From: Telluria mixta
Lineage (GTDB): Bacteria; Pseudomonadota; Gammaproteobacteria; Burkholderiales; Burkholderiaceae_D
Length of the DNA: 64,000 bases
Direction of reading: 5' to 3'
Assembly: GCF_029223865.1 (NCBI RefSeq)
Contig: NZ_CP119520.1
Span: forward strand, 4,898,001-4,962,000
Under the pieces are notes generated by a model. It ran no database searches. It had not been told where the DNA came from and was given only the letters and a program-made list of their open reading frames with translations. Shown here piece by piece: positions 37,653-45,197 of the stretch (the first letter of the stretch is position 1; every line of letters begins with the position of its first letter). The translations under genes were made by a program, and so were the position numbers.

Positions 37653-38034
37653 CGCGGCTTCGATTGTCCTGAGACGCCGCCATCTGCAATTGTCCGGATA
37701 TCGCTATTTACGATAGGCCGGAACTCAGGCAAACTGTTATAAAAAATAGATCAATAGGCATAGGTGAAGCGTGACGCCGCTGCCATGCACAGGATGGCAG
37801 GGGACACGTGCAACAACGAGCTGATCAGTACACAGAGCGCGCCATTGAACGTCTCATTATCAGCGTGCTGATGCAGCCGGCAAACCGACGCCGCGTGCCG
37901 GGCGAACCGAACATCAACTGATCATCGCGACATGTGTGTTCCATCAAGGCCATCAAGATGCACCATGAATTGCGGCGCTTTTCACGGTCAATTCGCCCCA
38001 TCCATTGCGAAAACAAGGTGTTAGTGTTCTCAAC

Positions 38035-38259
38035 ATGAATCGTCGCAACGATCGGCAGACAGCCCTCATCATTGACGCAGCCCTCAGTACCTGTTCAGCG
38101 CGCGGCGTACAGGTTGCGGCATTGATGTTGTCCGAACACGAAATCGCGCTCGCTACGATTTTGCGTGTCTTGACTTCGCCGAGGAAACGCCGCGGTGCGG
38201 GGCAACATTCATGTATTACCGCGCAGCCTGATATGTGTAGGGGAAACGGCGAGCACTGA
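38035..38259 (+). CDS. possible small protein, function unknown
   Basis: 74 residues beginning MNRRNDRQTALIIDAAL, with a helical middle (GVQVAALMLSEHEIALATIL) and a basic stretch RVLTSPRKRR. It resembles small uncharacterised proteins I recall from this bacterial family, but no named domain. No good ribosome-binding site is visible close to the ATG. Lies in the low-GC flank. Confidence 0.35.
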   Translation: MNRRNDRQTALIIDAALSTCSARGVQVAALMLSEHEIALATILRVLTSPRKRRGAGQHSCITAQPDMCRGNGEH

Positions 38260-38446
38260 TGCAAGCGGGAGAAAAAGGCTGGTACGCTTCACTCCGCGGT
38301 GGTCTTTCATCTAGCCGGGATCAAGCCAAGCGGTCATTGACTTTGCTTGCCGCTGAGCTGACTTCTGCACATGGTAAAGTTAATGGTATTGTCGAAGTTT
38401 CAATCTAAAAGTGGTGAGAATCAGGTGCTTGACTCAGCCATTGATC

Positions 38447-38461
38447 ATCGAGTGGGAGTGA
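38447..38461 (+). repeat. 15-bp direct repeat, right copy of the guaA 3' end (candidate attR)
   Basis: ATCGAGTGGGAGTGA is identical to the last 15 bases of guaA, 18.6 kb away. The preceding bases (CCATTGATC) keep the frame, reading PLIIEWE-stop versus PATIEWE-stop in guaA. A terminator follows 37 bp downstream, as would be expected for the displaced original end of guaA. Confidence 0.6.
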
Positions 38462-38497
38462 GCTTCCTGTTGGAAACTTGATCTCCAAGTCTATAAA

Positions 38498-38526
38498 AGC
38501 CCGCCTCGTCTCGGCGGGCTGTTTTA
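38498..38526. terminator. Rho-independent terminator, bidirectional
   Basis: AGCCCGCC (38498-38505) pairs with GGCGGGCT (38513-38520) around a 7-base loop, with a T-rich tail on both strands. It can end the minus-strand hydrolase gene and, before any island insertion, could have ended guaA. Confidence 0.85.
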
Positions 38527-38560
38527 TTGAATAACGTAGGCAAACACTGCCTCGTTGGGC

Positions 38561-39280
38561 TTACTCGAGCTCGGTGATTCGGGGGCTGCAACCCCCGACC
38601 TGGACCGCGTCGCGAACGCCGCAGCGGCAGTGCGACGGCACCTGGACCAGTTCCGGCAACTGTTCCAGCAGCGCCAGTCCAAAGGGCCAGTCGTCCAGGT
38701 TCGAGTCGGCATTGATGTGCCCGAGCGGGCCTGCGTTGACGAAAGTGCTTCCCCACTGCCGGGCCCAGGTCCGGGCGCCCTCCAGCGACAGCCAGGGGTC
38801 GTTTTCGCTGCCGACGACGATGGTCGGCACGGCGAGCGGCGCGACCATGAGTTCCCGTTCGATGCCGAACTTGTGCGGGTCGGCCGGCGCGACCAGCAGT
38901 GCACCCGCCAGGTTCGGGGCGCCAGCCGCGGCCCGGTGTACGGTGGCCAGGCACCCGAAACTGTGCGCGACCAGGATCGCCGGACGCGCCGAACGGCGCA
39001 GCATGTGTCCCACTTGCGCCGACCATGCGTCGAGATCCGGGCGGTCCCAATCCCATTGCTCGATGCGTTCGAACGCCGGATGCAGGCGTTCCCAGCGCGT
39101 TTGCCAATGGTCCGGGCCGCTGTCGTGCAATCCGGGCGCGACCAGGACGCGAAAGTCCGATAACGTCGGACTCTCCCTGCGTCCGCGCGCGGCGTGCCGC
39201 TCGAAGCCACGATGCGCCGCGCCGATGTGCCCCCTGGGCGATGCCGCGGATGGATGGTCGGGTGTGCCGTAGGATGCCAT
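38561..39280 (-). CDS. RBBP9/YdeN-family serine hydrolase
   Basis: 239 residues. The RBBP9 fold is recognisable from FRVLVAPGLHDSGPDHWQTRWE with HxxWQ, ILVAHSFGCLATVHRAA with nucleophile Ser in AHSFG, VVGSENDPWLSLEGA with the Asp, and GPLGHINADSNLDDWPFG with the His. Small alpha/beta hydrolase, substrate unknown. The start at 39280 (MASYGTPDHPS) has GGAGGG 9 bases upstream; a longer in-frame form is less likely. Ends before a bidirectional terminator and lies just outside the candidate island. Confidence 0.85.
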   Translation of the reverse strand: MASYGTPDHPSAASPRGHIGAAHRGFERHAARGRRESPTLSDFRVLVAPGLHDSGPDHWQTRWERLHPAFERIEQWDWDRPDLDAWSAQVGHMLRRSARPAILVAHSFGCLATVHRAAAGAPNLAGALLVAPADPHKFGIERELMVAPLAVPTIVVGSENDPWLSLEGARTWARQWGSTFVNAGPLGHINADSNLDDWPFGLALLEQLPELVQVPSHCRCGVRDAVQVGGCSPRITELE

Positions 39281-39367
39281 GTGCAAGAGCCCTCCGTTGT
39301 GAAGAGGATTCATGGTAGCGATGGCAGGCCGCCCTGCGAACGAATCTTTTTGCACTTGCACATGCGT

Positions 39368-40092
39368 TCAGAGCCTGTAGGAGACGCCCACCTGCACGAA
39401 ACGGCCCGACGCGCCATTCGGCGCGATGAACGAATACGGGTTGATGCCGCTGGCACGGTTCTGCGTAATGTACTTGTCCGGATAATGGTTGAAGACGTTC
39501 TGGATGTTCACGTCCAGCTTCCAGCGTTCCGACAGCTTGTAGCCGACCGAGGCGTCCACGTAGTTCTCGGGCGAGAACACCTGATCGCGGTTGCCGTTCG
39601 CGGCAACGGAATCCGCCACGTCGCCCACGTTGTAGCGGTACTTGCCGTAACGCGTGATGTCGGCCGTCGTCGTCCACTTGCCGTTCGACCAGCGCGCGCC
39701 CAATACCAGCTTGTTCTTCGGCGTTCCGGTCTCCGCATCGCGCACCTTGGCGCCGCCGATGGCAAGGATTTGCGCGCCGCCGATGTTCACGTAGCGGTGC
39801 ACGTTCTCGACCAGCGTGTTCAGCAGGCTGGCCGCGGCCGACAGCTCCAGTTGGCCGTTGGCGAGCTTTCACTGGCGGCGGCCGATCACGGCGCCCAGCG
39901 AGATGGTGCGCGAGCGCTCCGGCGCCAGCGGCCTGGCGCCTTGGCGGCTTGCTCGGCGGCCGTGCGGGCGGCGGCCGCGGCCGTCTCGGGAAAGGATCCC
40001 GGCGGCGGGGTCTGCGCGTGCGCGGCCGATGCGGCCAGCACACCGGCGCCGAGAAAGACCCGGGCTATCGTTTGCTTGCGAACGGCGATCAT
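39368..40092 (-). pseudogene. TonB-dependent receptor remnant with an internal deletion
   Basis: The 5' part (from ATG 40092) encodes a signal peptide and start of the mature protein (MIAVRKQTIARVFLGAG... SAAHAQTPPPGSFPE). The 3' part (39368-39861) encodes only the last about 160 barrel residues (LANGQLELSAAASLLNTL, KLVLGARWSNGKWTTTADIT, WKLDVNIQNVFNHYPDKY, ending FVQVGVSYRL). The plug and most of the barrel, several hundred residues, are missing, and the 3' frame is closed on its 5' side by a TGA (CAGTGAAAG). Not functional as a receptor. The upstream gene at 40089 is truncated too. Confidence 0.8.
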
Positions 40093-40529
40093 TGTTGGGC
40101 TCCTTGTGCCTTTGCCTGCGCGCCCGCCGGCGGCCTGGGCGGATAGAACTGGTCGTAGTCCTGCGTGAAGTGGTTGTCCTCGATCAGCTGGAAATTCTTC
40201 TCGCGGTGGCGGTGCAGCAGCACGGACAGCGTCCACGGGCGGCTGTACACGTCGGGGTCTTCCAGCGTGGCCTTGTACTCGATCGTGTTCGGATCGAGGT
40301 AGCGCCAGCGTTCGACGACGTGCAGTTTCTCACCGTGGAAGTTGCCGGCCCGGTCCAGCCAGGTCTCGTCATTGAAGTCGGTCACGTCCACAACCAGGGT
40401 GTCACCTTCCCAGCGGCGGCGCGAACGACCGATTTCGCATATCCATGGAATGGCGATAGCCAGTCTGTGGAGTATTTGCGGTTCAGGTGTTATCGCGAAG
40501 GTGCCGGAGCCGCGCCTGAGGTCAATCAT
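40089..40529 (-). pseudogene. truncated C-terminal fragment of a TonB-receptor-associated hypothetical protein
   Basis: The translated end (RRRWEGDTLVVDVTDFND, WLDRAGNFHGEKLHVVERW, DPNTIEYKATLEDPDVYSRPW) matches a family of about 300-400-residue proteins often found beside TonB-dependent receptors. Only about the last 120 residues are recognisable; the first about 25 look unrelated. Its stop overlaps the receptor remnant's start (ATGA), so the two were once an operon. Left behind by deletion. Confidence 0.6.
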
Positions 40530-40740
40530 GCTGAGCCACCTGTTTGCCCGACGTACCGCCCGGTCAGTTCCGAAGCAGCTTCAACAGTGCAGTGGCGACA
40601 TGCCGGAAGGATTCGGCGAAGTCCTGTCAGCCTGTGAATCGTTACACACCAGTGTTTGTCCTACAGGGCAGCAGGCACAGCCACCTTTGCTGCGGCGGAG
40701 CATTGCGCGACAATTCAGGCATCCACTTGGGGAGCCGAAT

Positions 40741-41709
40741 ATGTTGAGCACAATGCTGGATGCCTGGTCGAACTTGACCCAACCGCCGTGGGTCGGTATG
40801 CCTGCTGTATCTGGAGCGCGGAATGTCGTTGCAGGGCACTTCGACGATGAGGCTGGATCGCTGCAGTACAAGCTGTTCGTTCCCGCCGGATATCGGGGCG
40901 ACGCGTTGCCGCTGATCGTGATGCTCCACGGCGGTAACCAGGATGCCGACGATTTCGCACTTGGTACGGGCATGAACACATTGGCCGAAGAATACGGTTG
41001 TGTCGTCCTTTACCCCGAACAGTCTTCCCGCGCCAACTGGAGCATGTGCTGGAACTGGTTCGAGGAGCGTCATCATCATCGCGGCCAGGGCGAGCCGGGC
41101 CTGATTGCGGCGCTCACGCGCAAGGTGATCGATGACCATGCGATCGACGCGTCACGGGTGTATGTCGCCGGGCTGTCCGCCGGTGGCGCAATGGCGGTCA
41201 TCCTGGGCAGGACCTATCCCGAACTGTTTGCGGCAGTGGGTTGCCACTCCGGCCTCGCACACGGGAGCGCGACGGACAGCTATAGCGCCATACAAGCGAT
41301 GCATGGCGGAATCGACGCGAACGCGTCAGCCCATGCGTCACCCACGAACAACGGGCCCATCATCGTGTTCCACGGTGACGCGGACTTCACGGTCCATCCC
41401 AGCAATAGCACAAGTGTCGTACAGCAGTTTCTCGACAGCTACGTGGCTCGGACGCCGGATGCGGACGTGTCGGTGTCGTCAGAAGCGGGAAGGGCGCGCG
41501 GGCGCGCGTACGAGCGGAAAGTGCATCGAGATGCCGATGGGCGTATCGTGGTCGAGCACTGGACCATCAAGGGAGGACGCCACGCCTGGTCGGGCGGTAC
41601 GGGCCGTGGCAGCCATAGCGACGAGAGTGGTCCCGATGCCAGCCTGGAAATGCTGCGCTTCTTCCTGGGTGTACCGGAATTTAGTGAGTGCGCACTTCGT
41701 CGAAGGTGA
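40741..41709 (+). CDS. PHB-depolymerase-family esterase
   Basis: 322 residues. Alpha/beta hydrolase of the LpqC/polyhydroxybutyrate depolymerase-like family: PLIVMLHGGNQDADDFALGTGMN (oxyanion loop), VVLYPEQSSRANWSMCWNWF, nucleophile Ser146 in YVAGLSAGGAMA, Asp215 in HGDADFTVHP and His281 in KGGRHAWSGG. No signal peptide is seen, so it may act inside the cell or on a short ester. The ATG at 40741 has GGGGAG 6 bases upstream; the open frame extends further upstream but is not family-like. About 210 bases before it show no gene. Confidence 0.85.
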   Translation: MLSTMLDAWSNLTQPPWVGMPAVSGARNVVAGHFDDEAGSLQYKLFVPAGYRGDALPLIVMLHGGNQDADDFALGTGMNTLAEEYGCVVLYPEQSSRANWSMCWNWFEERHHHRGQGEPGLIAALTRKVIDDHAIDASRVYVAGLSAGGAMAVILGRTYPELFAAVGCHSGLAHGSATDSYSAIQAMHGGIDANASAHASPTNNGPIIVFHGDADFTVHPSNSTSVVQQFLDSYVARTPDADVSVSSEAGRARGRAYERKVHRDADGRIVVEHWTIKGGRHAWSGGTGRGSHSDESGPDASLEMLRFFLGVPEFSECALRRR

Positions 41710-41771
41710 GTCTTGAATGACCGGTAGCCGATCATGAAGGTCAAGCAGTGAGCTTGGTTGATTATGGAAGC

Positions 41772-43259
41772 TTAATGTTCTAGTTCCTCAACAGCCCGCT
41801 TCGTTTCAGTGGGCCTTTTTGCAGAATAACGCACACCAGCGGCAGCGCGGCGGGCGAGCGTCATCCCCAGCACCACGCCCGCACCGAGGCAACAGGCGAT
41901 GCACAGGGCGGCGACGACGAAGGCGTGCGAAATCGCCGCCGGGTCGTCCCGTCCGCCGAGGACCGTATAGAAAATCCCGCCGATCAGGGCCACGCTGAGT
42001 GCGGTGCTCACCTGCAGGGTCGAGCTGGCGATGCCGGCGATCATGCCGGAATACGCGGGCGCCACGCGGCCGGTGATCATTTTCATCAGCGTCGGCAGGC
42101 CGAGTCCCTGGCCGAAGCCGATGAAGAACAGCAGGGCGGCAAGCGGAGTGGACTCCGGCGCCGTGCCGTCCGGCGTCGCGGAGACCAGCCCTGCCAGGCC
42201 GAGGAAGCCGGCGGTCTCCAGCCCCATGCCGATCGGATTGACCCACTCGCCGAGGCGCCGGCGGAAATAAGGCGTCGACAGGGGCCCGAGCAGGAACCCG
42301 GCACCGAAAGGCAGGAAGACCAGGCCGGCGTCCAGGGCGCTGACGTGCAGGGCATTCTGCAGATAGACCGAAAACAGCAGGAAGAACGTACCGATCGAAT
42401 AGAAGGACAGGGCGACCAGCAGGGCGCGGCCCAGCCCCGGCGCGCGCAGGGCCGCGGGATCGAGCAGGGGCGCCCCGCCGGCCTGCGCGAGCCGGCTTTC
42501 GTAGCGCCAGAAGATCCGGGCCAGCAGCGGCGCCGCAGCCAGCGACAGCCAGGACCACCAGGGCCATCCGGCCTCGCGGCCTTCGATCAGCGGCACGATC
42601 AGCAGCGCCAGCGTCAGCATCGACAAGACCATGCCGCCCGGGTCCAGCTTGCCCGAGCCTTGTACGCCCGTCCGTTTCAGGAGCGGGATGCCGAACAGTA
42701 TCACCAGGATGGCCACGGGTAGGTTGACCAGGAAGACCGGGCGCCATCCCATGCCGAACAGGTCCAGCGCAATGAGGAGGCCGCCCAGCGCCTGCCCGAT
42801 GACCGAAGCGAGGCCGAACACTGCGCCGTACACGCTGAGCGCCAGCGGCTTTTCGGATTCCGGGAAGACGGCCTGGACGGAGGCGAGCGCCTGCGGCGCC
42901 ATGACCGCGGCGGTGATGCCCTGCAGGGCCCGCCCGACGATGAGGGCCCAGGGCGACCAGGCAAAGCCGCACAGCAGCGACGCGGCGGTGAATCCGATCA
43001 GGCCGAGGAAGAACACCCGGCTGCGGCCGAACAGATCGCCCAGGCGCCCGCCGGTAATGAGGGTCACCGCGTACAGCGCGGCATACGAGGAAATGACCAT
43101 CTGCTCGGCCGAGGACGAGGTGCCCAGGTCACCCTGGATGGAGGGCAGCGCCACGTTGACGATGAAGAAATCGAGCGGCGGCAGGAAGGAGCCGACCAGC
43201 AGGACGGCGAACATCGCCCAGCGGCTCGGCTCGGGCGGGGCGGGACAGTTCTGGGGCAT
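41772..43259 (-). CDS. MFS drug transporter, DHA2 (14-TM, EmrB/QacA-like) family
   Basis: 495 residues, about 14 membrane helices. LPPLDFFIVNVALPSIQGDLG at helix 1 is the DHA2 motif, GGRLGDLFGRSRVFFLGL is motif A and GQALGGLLIALDLFGMGWRPVFLVNLPV is motif C plus the GWRPVF block. Proton-driven efflux of drugs or toxic compounds. The start at 43259 follows AAGGAGAACAC on the minus strand. Divergent from a LysR regulator that probably controls it. The C-terminal tail (SAKRPTETKRAVEELEH) is encoded by sequence that also forms a plus-strand terminator. Confidence 0.88.
   Translation of the reverse strand: MPQNCPAPPEPSRWAMFAVLLVGSFLPPLDFFIVNVALPSIQGDLGTSSSAEQMVISSYAALYAVTLITGGRLGDLFGRSRVFFLGLIGFTAASLLCGFAWSPWALIVGRALQGITAAVMAPQALASVQAVFPESEKPLALSVYGAVFGLASVIGQALGGLLIALDLFGMGWRPVFLVNLPVAILVILFGIPLLKRTGVQGSGKLDPGGMVLSMLTLALLIVPLIEGREAGWPWWSWLSLAAAPLLARIFWRYESRLAQAGGAPLLDPAALRAPGLGRALLVALSFYSIGTFFLLFSVYLQNALHVSALDAGLVFLPFGAGFLLGPLSTPYFRRRLGEWVNPIGMGLETAGFLGLAGLVSATPDGTAPESTPLAALLFFIGFGQGLGLPTLMKMITGRVAPAYSGMIAGIASSTLQVSTALSVALIGGIFYTVLGGRDDPAAISHAFVVAALCIACCLGAGVVLGMTLARRAAAGVRYSAKRPTETKRAVEELEH
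41794..41821 (+). terminator. terminator for the esterase gene, inside the transporter's 3' coding end
   Basis: GCCCGCT (41794-41800) pairs with AGTGGGC (41808-41814), one G-U pair, and TTTTT follows at 41816-41820. Its loop TCGTTTC and the downstream GAATAACG resemble the terminator at 38498 (loop TCGTCTC), so the two are probably related copies. Confidence 0.6.
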
Positions 43260-43348
43260 GTGTTCTCCTTGAGGAACCCGGCGCTTCAATGCAGCGCGGT
43301 TGAACGCCATGGTGCTGCGTACAGAATTGTCTGTGAACTGCCATTCAT

Positions 43349-43373
43349 GTACATTTCAGGTACATTTTTGTAC
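43349..43373. promoter_or_regulatory. LysR-type operator candidate between the transporter and its regulator
   Basis: Three GTAC cores at 43349, 43360 and 43370 sit about one helical turn apart; the last two form the dyad GTACA-TTTT-TGTAC. It ends 11 bp before the LysR start, fitting autoregulation and control of the divergent exporter. Confidence 0.5.
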
Positions 43374-43384
43374 GGGCATATTGC

Positions 43385-44254
43385 ATGGAGTGGAGCGACG
43401 TTCGGATTTTTCTGGCGGTAGTGCGGAGCGGATCGTTCGGCGAGGCCGCGCGCACCCTGGGGGTGAGCCATCCAACGGTGGGGCGCCGGATCAAGGCGCT
43501 CGAAGAGGAAGCGGAGCAGGCCCTGTTCCGCAGGACCAGGGATGGACTGGTCCTCACGGACGCCGGGGATGCCGTGCTGAGCCTGGCGGAATCCATGGAA
43601 GATTCCGCGCTGGCCCTGGAGCGGCGCCTGGCGGGCAACCACGAGCGCCTTGAAGGCATCTTGCGGATCTCTGCGGCAGAATGGTTTGCCGGTTACGTCC
43701 TTGCCCCCGTCCTGGCCGAACTGACGCATCGCCATCCGGCCGTGGTACCGGAGCTGATCGCCAGCTACCGCTTGTTGAATCTGGCGCGCCGTGAGGCCGA
43801 TGTGGCATTTCGGATTGTGCCGTTCAGCGAGCCGGACATCGTCCAGCGCCGTCTGATGAGCATTCCGTACGGTCTCTATGGCTCAGCCGACACCGTGTCT
43901 GCGATGCAGGACGATCCGGCTTCGGTGGGATTGATCCTCATGAATACCGCGCAGTCCCACTTTCCCGATGTCGCCTGGCTGCTCGACAGGTTCCCGCAGT
44001 CGCGGCGGGCCTTCACGAGCACGAGCCGGGCCGTCCAGGCACAGATGTGCCTGCGCGGCATGGGCATTGCGGTGCTGCCGCGGCCTCTGGGCGACGCAAC
44101 GGCCGGATTGCAGCGTATCGACACGCCGGACCAGCCGCCAGGCAGGGACGTCTGGGTCGGCTACCACCAGGACCTGCGGCATATGGACCGCCTGCGCGCG
44201 ATGCTGGATATCGCCGACGCGATGCTGGCGGAATCCGCATTTGCAGCTCGGTGA
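43385..44254 (+). CDS. LysR-family transcriptional regulator
   Basis: 289 residues. N-terminal winged helix (MEWSDVRIFLAVVRSGSFGEAARTLGVSHPTVGRRIKALEEE) and a C-terminal periplasmic-binding-type effector domain (LRISAAEWFAGYVLAPVLAELTHRHPAVVPELI, ADVAFRIVPFSEPDIVQRRLMSIPYGLYG). Divergent from the DHA2 exporter with a candidate operator between, so the likely role is inducible control of efflux. The effector is unknown. Confidence 0.9.
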   Translation: MEWSDVRIFLAVVRSGSFGEAARTLGVSHPTVGRRIKALEEEAEQALFRRTRDGLVLTDAGDAVLSLAESMEDSALALERRLAGNHERLEGILRISAAEWFAGYVLAPVLAELTHRHPAVVPELIASYRLLNLARREADVAFRIVPFSEPDIVQRRLMSIPYGLYGSADTVSAMQDDPASVGLILMNTAQSHFPDVAWLLDRFPQSRRAFTSTSRAVQAQMCLRGMGIAVLPRPLGDATAGLQRIDTPDQPPGRDVWVGYHQDLRHMDRLRAMLDIADAMLAESAFAAR

Positions 44255-44333
44255 GCGGACCACGATTCATTGACGATCTTTGTATACATGCATAAGATTG
44301 GTGCTTTGTCACATTAAATTTTCGTCAGGGTCC

Positions 44334-45026
44334 ATGAAACCAATGAAACAAGACACCGAGCAACCCGTCGGCCGGAAGCGGGGCGCCGCCAAGGAAAGCC
44401 CGCCGGAACCCGAGCGTAACCTGCGTGCCCAGGGGCAGCGCACGCGCAGCGCCATCATCGACGTCGCGAAAGCGCTGCTGCTGGAAAGCGGCAGCCTCGA
44501 ATTCACGCTGCGCGAAGTCGCGCTGCGTGCCGGCATCAGCATCAGCAATCTCCAGTACTACTTCCCGACACGCCTGGCCGTGCTGCGGGCCGTCGTCGAG
44601 CCGGTGATCGAGGCCTATCTCGCCGAGCTCCGGAAAACGCTCGACGTCGATGCGCCGCCCCGCGTGATGGTCGACGTGTTGGTCGACCGCGCCCTGGAGG
44701 ATGCCAGGGATGCCGAGCGCTCCGCATTGTGGTGGCACTTCGTGTCGCTCGCCGCGATCGATGCCGAATGCTCGCAACTGCTGGACGACTGGTACGAGGA
44801 GGTGACGCAGGGGATCGCGAAGTTCATCCGCGTCGTCGACCCCGAATGCAAGCCGGCGGACAGCCTGCACCGCGCCACGCTGCTGATCGCGATGGCCGAC
44901 GGCCTCGGTTACCAGCTCGGCGCCGGACGCCGCAAGCGCAGTTATACGCGGGGCCTCGATGCCAAGTTCCGCGCGGCCGTCGATGTCATTCTGCTTGGGG
45001 GAGCGCACCGCAACGCGGACGACTGA
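44334..45026 (+). CDS. TetR-family transcriptional regulator
   Basis: 230 residues. Helix-turn-helix at about 42-87 (RSAIIDVAKALLLESGSLEFTLREVALRAGISISNLQYYF, with the TetR recognition helix YYF pattern), followed by an all-helical ligand domain. It lies directly upstream of the acyl-CoA dehydrogenase operon, with a terminator between, so it is a candidate regulator of that locus and of the shared TGTCCTAA element. An earlier in-frame start at 44280 has no ribosome-binding site. Confidence 0.88.
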   Translation: MKPMKQDTEQPVGRKRGAAKESPPEPERNLRAQGQRTRSAIIDVAKALLLESGSLEFTLREVALRAGISISNLQYYFPTRLAVLRAVVEPVIEAYLAELRKTLDVDAPPRVMVDVLVDRALEDARDAERSALWWHFVSLAAIDAECSQLLDDWYEEVTQGIAKFIRVVDPECKPADSLHRATLLIAMADGLGYQLGAGRRKRSYTRGLDAKFRAAVDVILLGGAHRNADD

Positions 45027-45063
45027 TCGATCGCGGCGGGAAACGCCGTCTCCACGACGACAC

Positions 45064-45093
45064 ACGACAGGCCCGCGCCTGTCGTTTTTTTTA
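45064..45093 (+). terminator. Rho-independent terminator after the TetR gene
   Basis: ACGACAGGC (45064-45072) and GCCTGTCGT (45077-45085) form a perfect 9-bp stem with a 4-base loop, followed by eight T. Confidence 0.9.
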
Positions 45094-45111
45094 TTCATTT
45101 ATTTTGTAATT

Positions 45112-45138
45112 TGTCCTAAGTTTGGTATTGTGTTCTAA
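45112..45138 (+). promoter_or_regulatory. TGTCCTAA-N11-TGTTCTAA element, first copy
   Basis: Two TGTyCTAA half-sites 19 bp apart lie 60 bp upstream of the acyl-CoA dehydrogenase start. The same arrangement, with TTTGTCCTAAGTTT identical, precedes the DUF1329 operon at 47293. Candidate operator or activator site for both operons. Confidence 0.6.
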
Positions 45139-45197
45139 TTGATTTCAGGGTGCCCGGCGGCGATCGGCCGGCGGCCATATTTCGAGAGGAGACACAA

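Larger units (their letters stand above)
37653..38497. other. low-GC, mostly non-coding right flank of the exopolysaccharide cluster
   Basis: About 840 bases with GC content clearly below the surrounding genes and only short open frames. One of these (38035-38259) may be a small gene, listed separately. A 37-codon GTG frame at 37808-37921 is too weak to call. The right guaA-end repeat lies at 38447-38461. I saw no intact integrase, transposase or tRNA. The stretch may hold decayed island sequence. Confidence 0.6.

Noticed and set aside
37825-38016. 63-codon minus-strand frame considered as a transposase remnant
   Set aside because: No transposase motif and no terminal inverted repeats or target duplications nearby.
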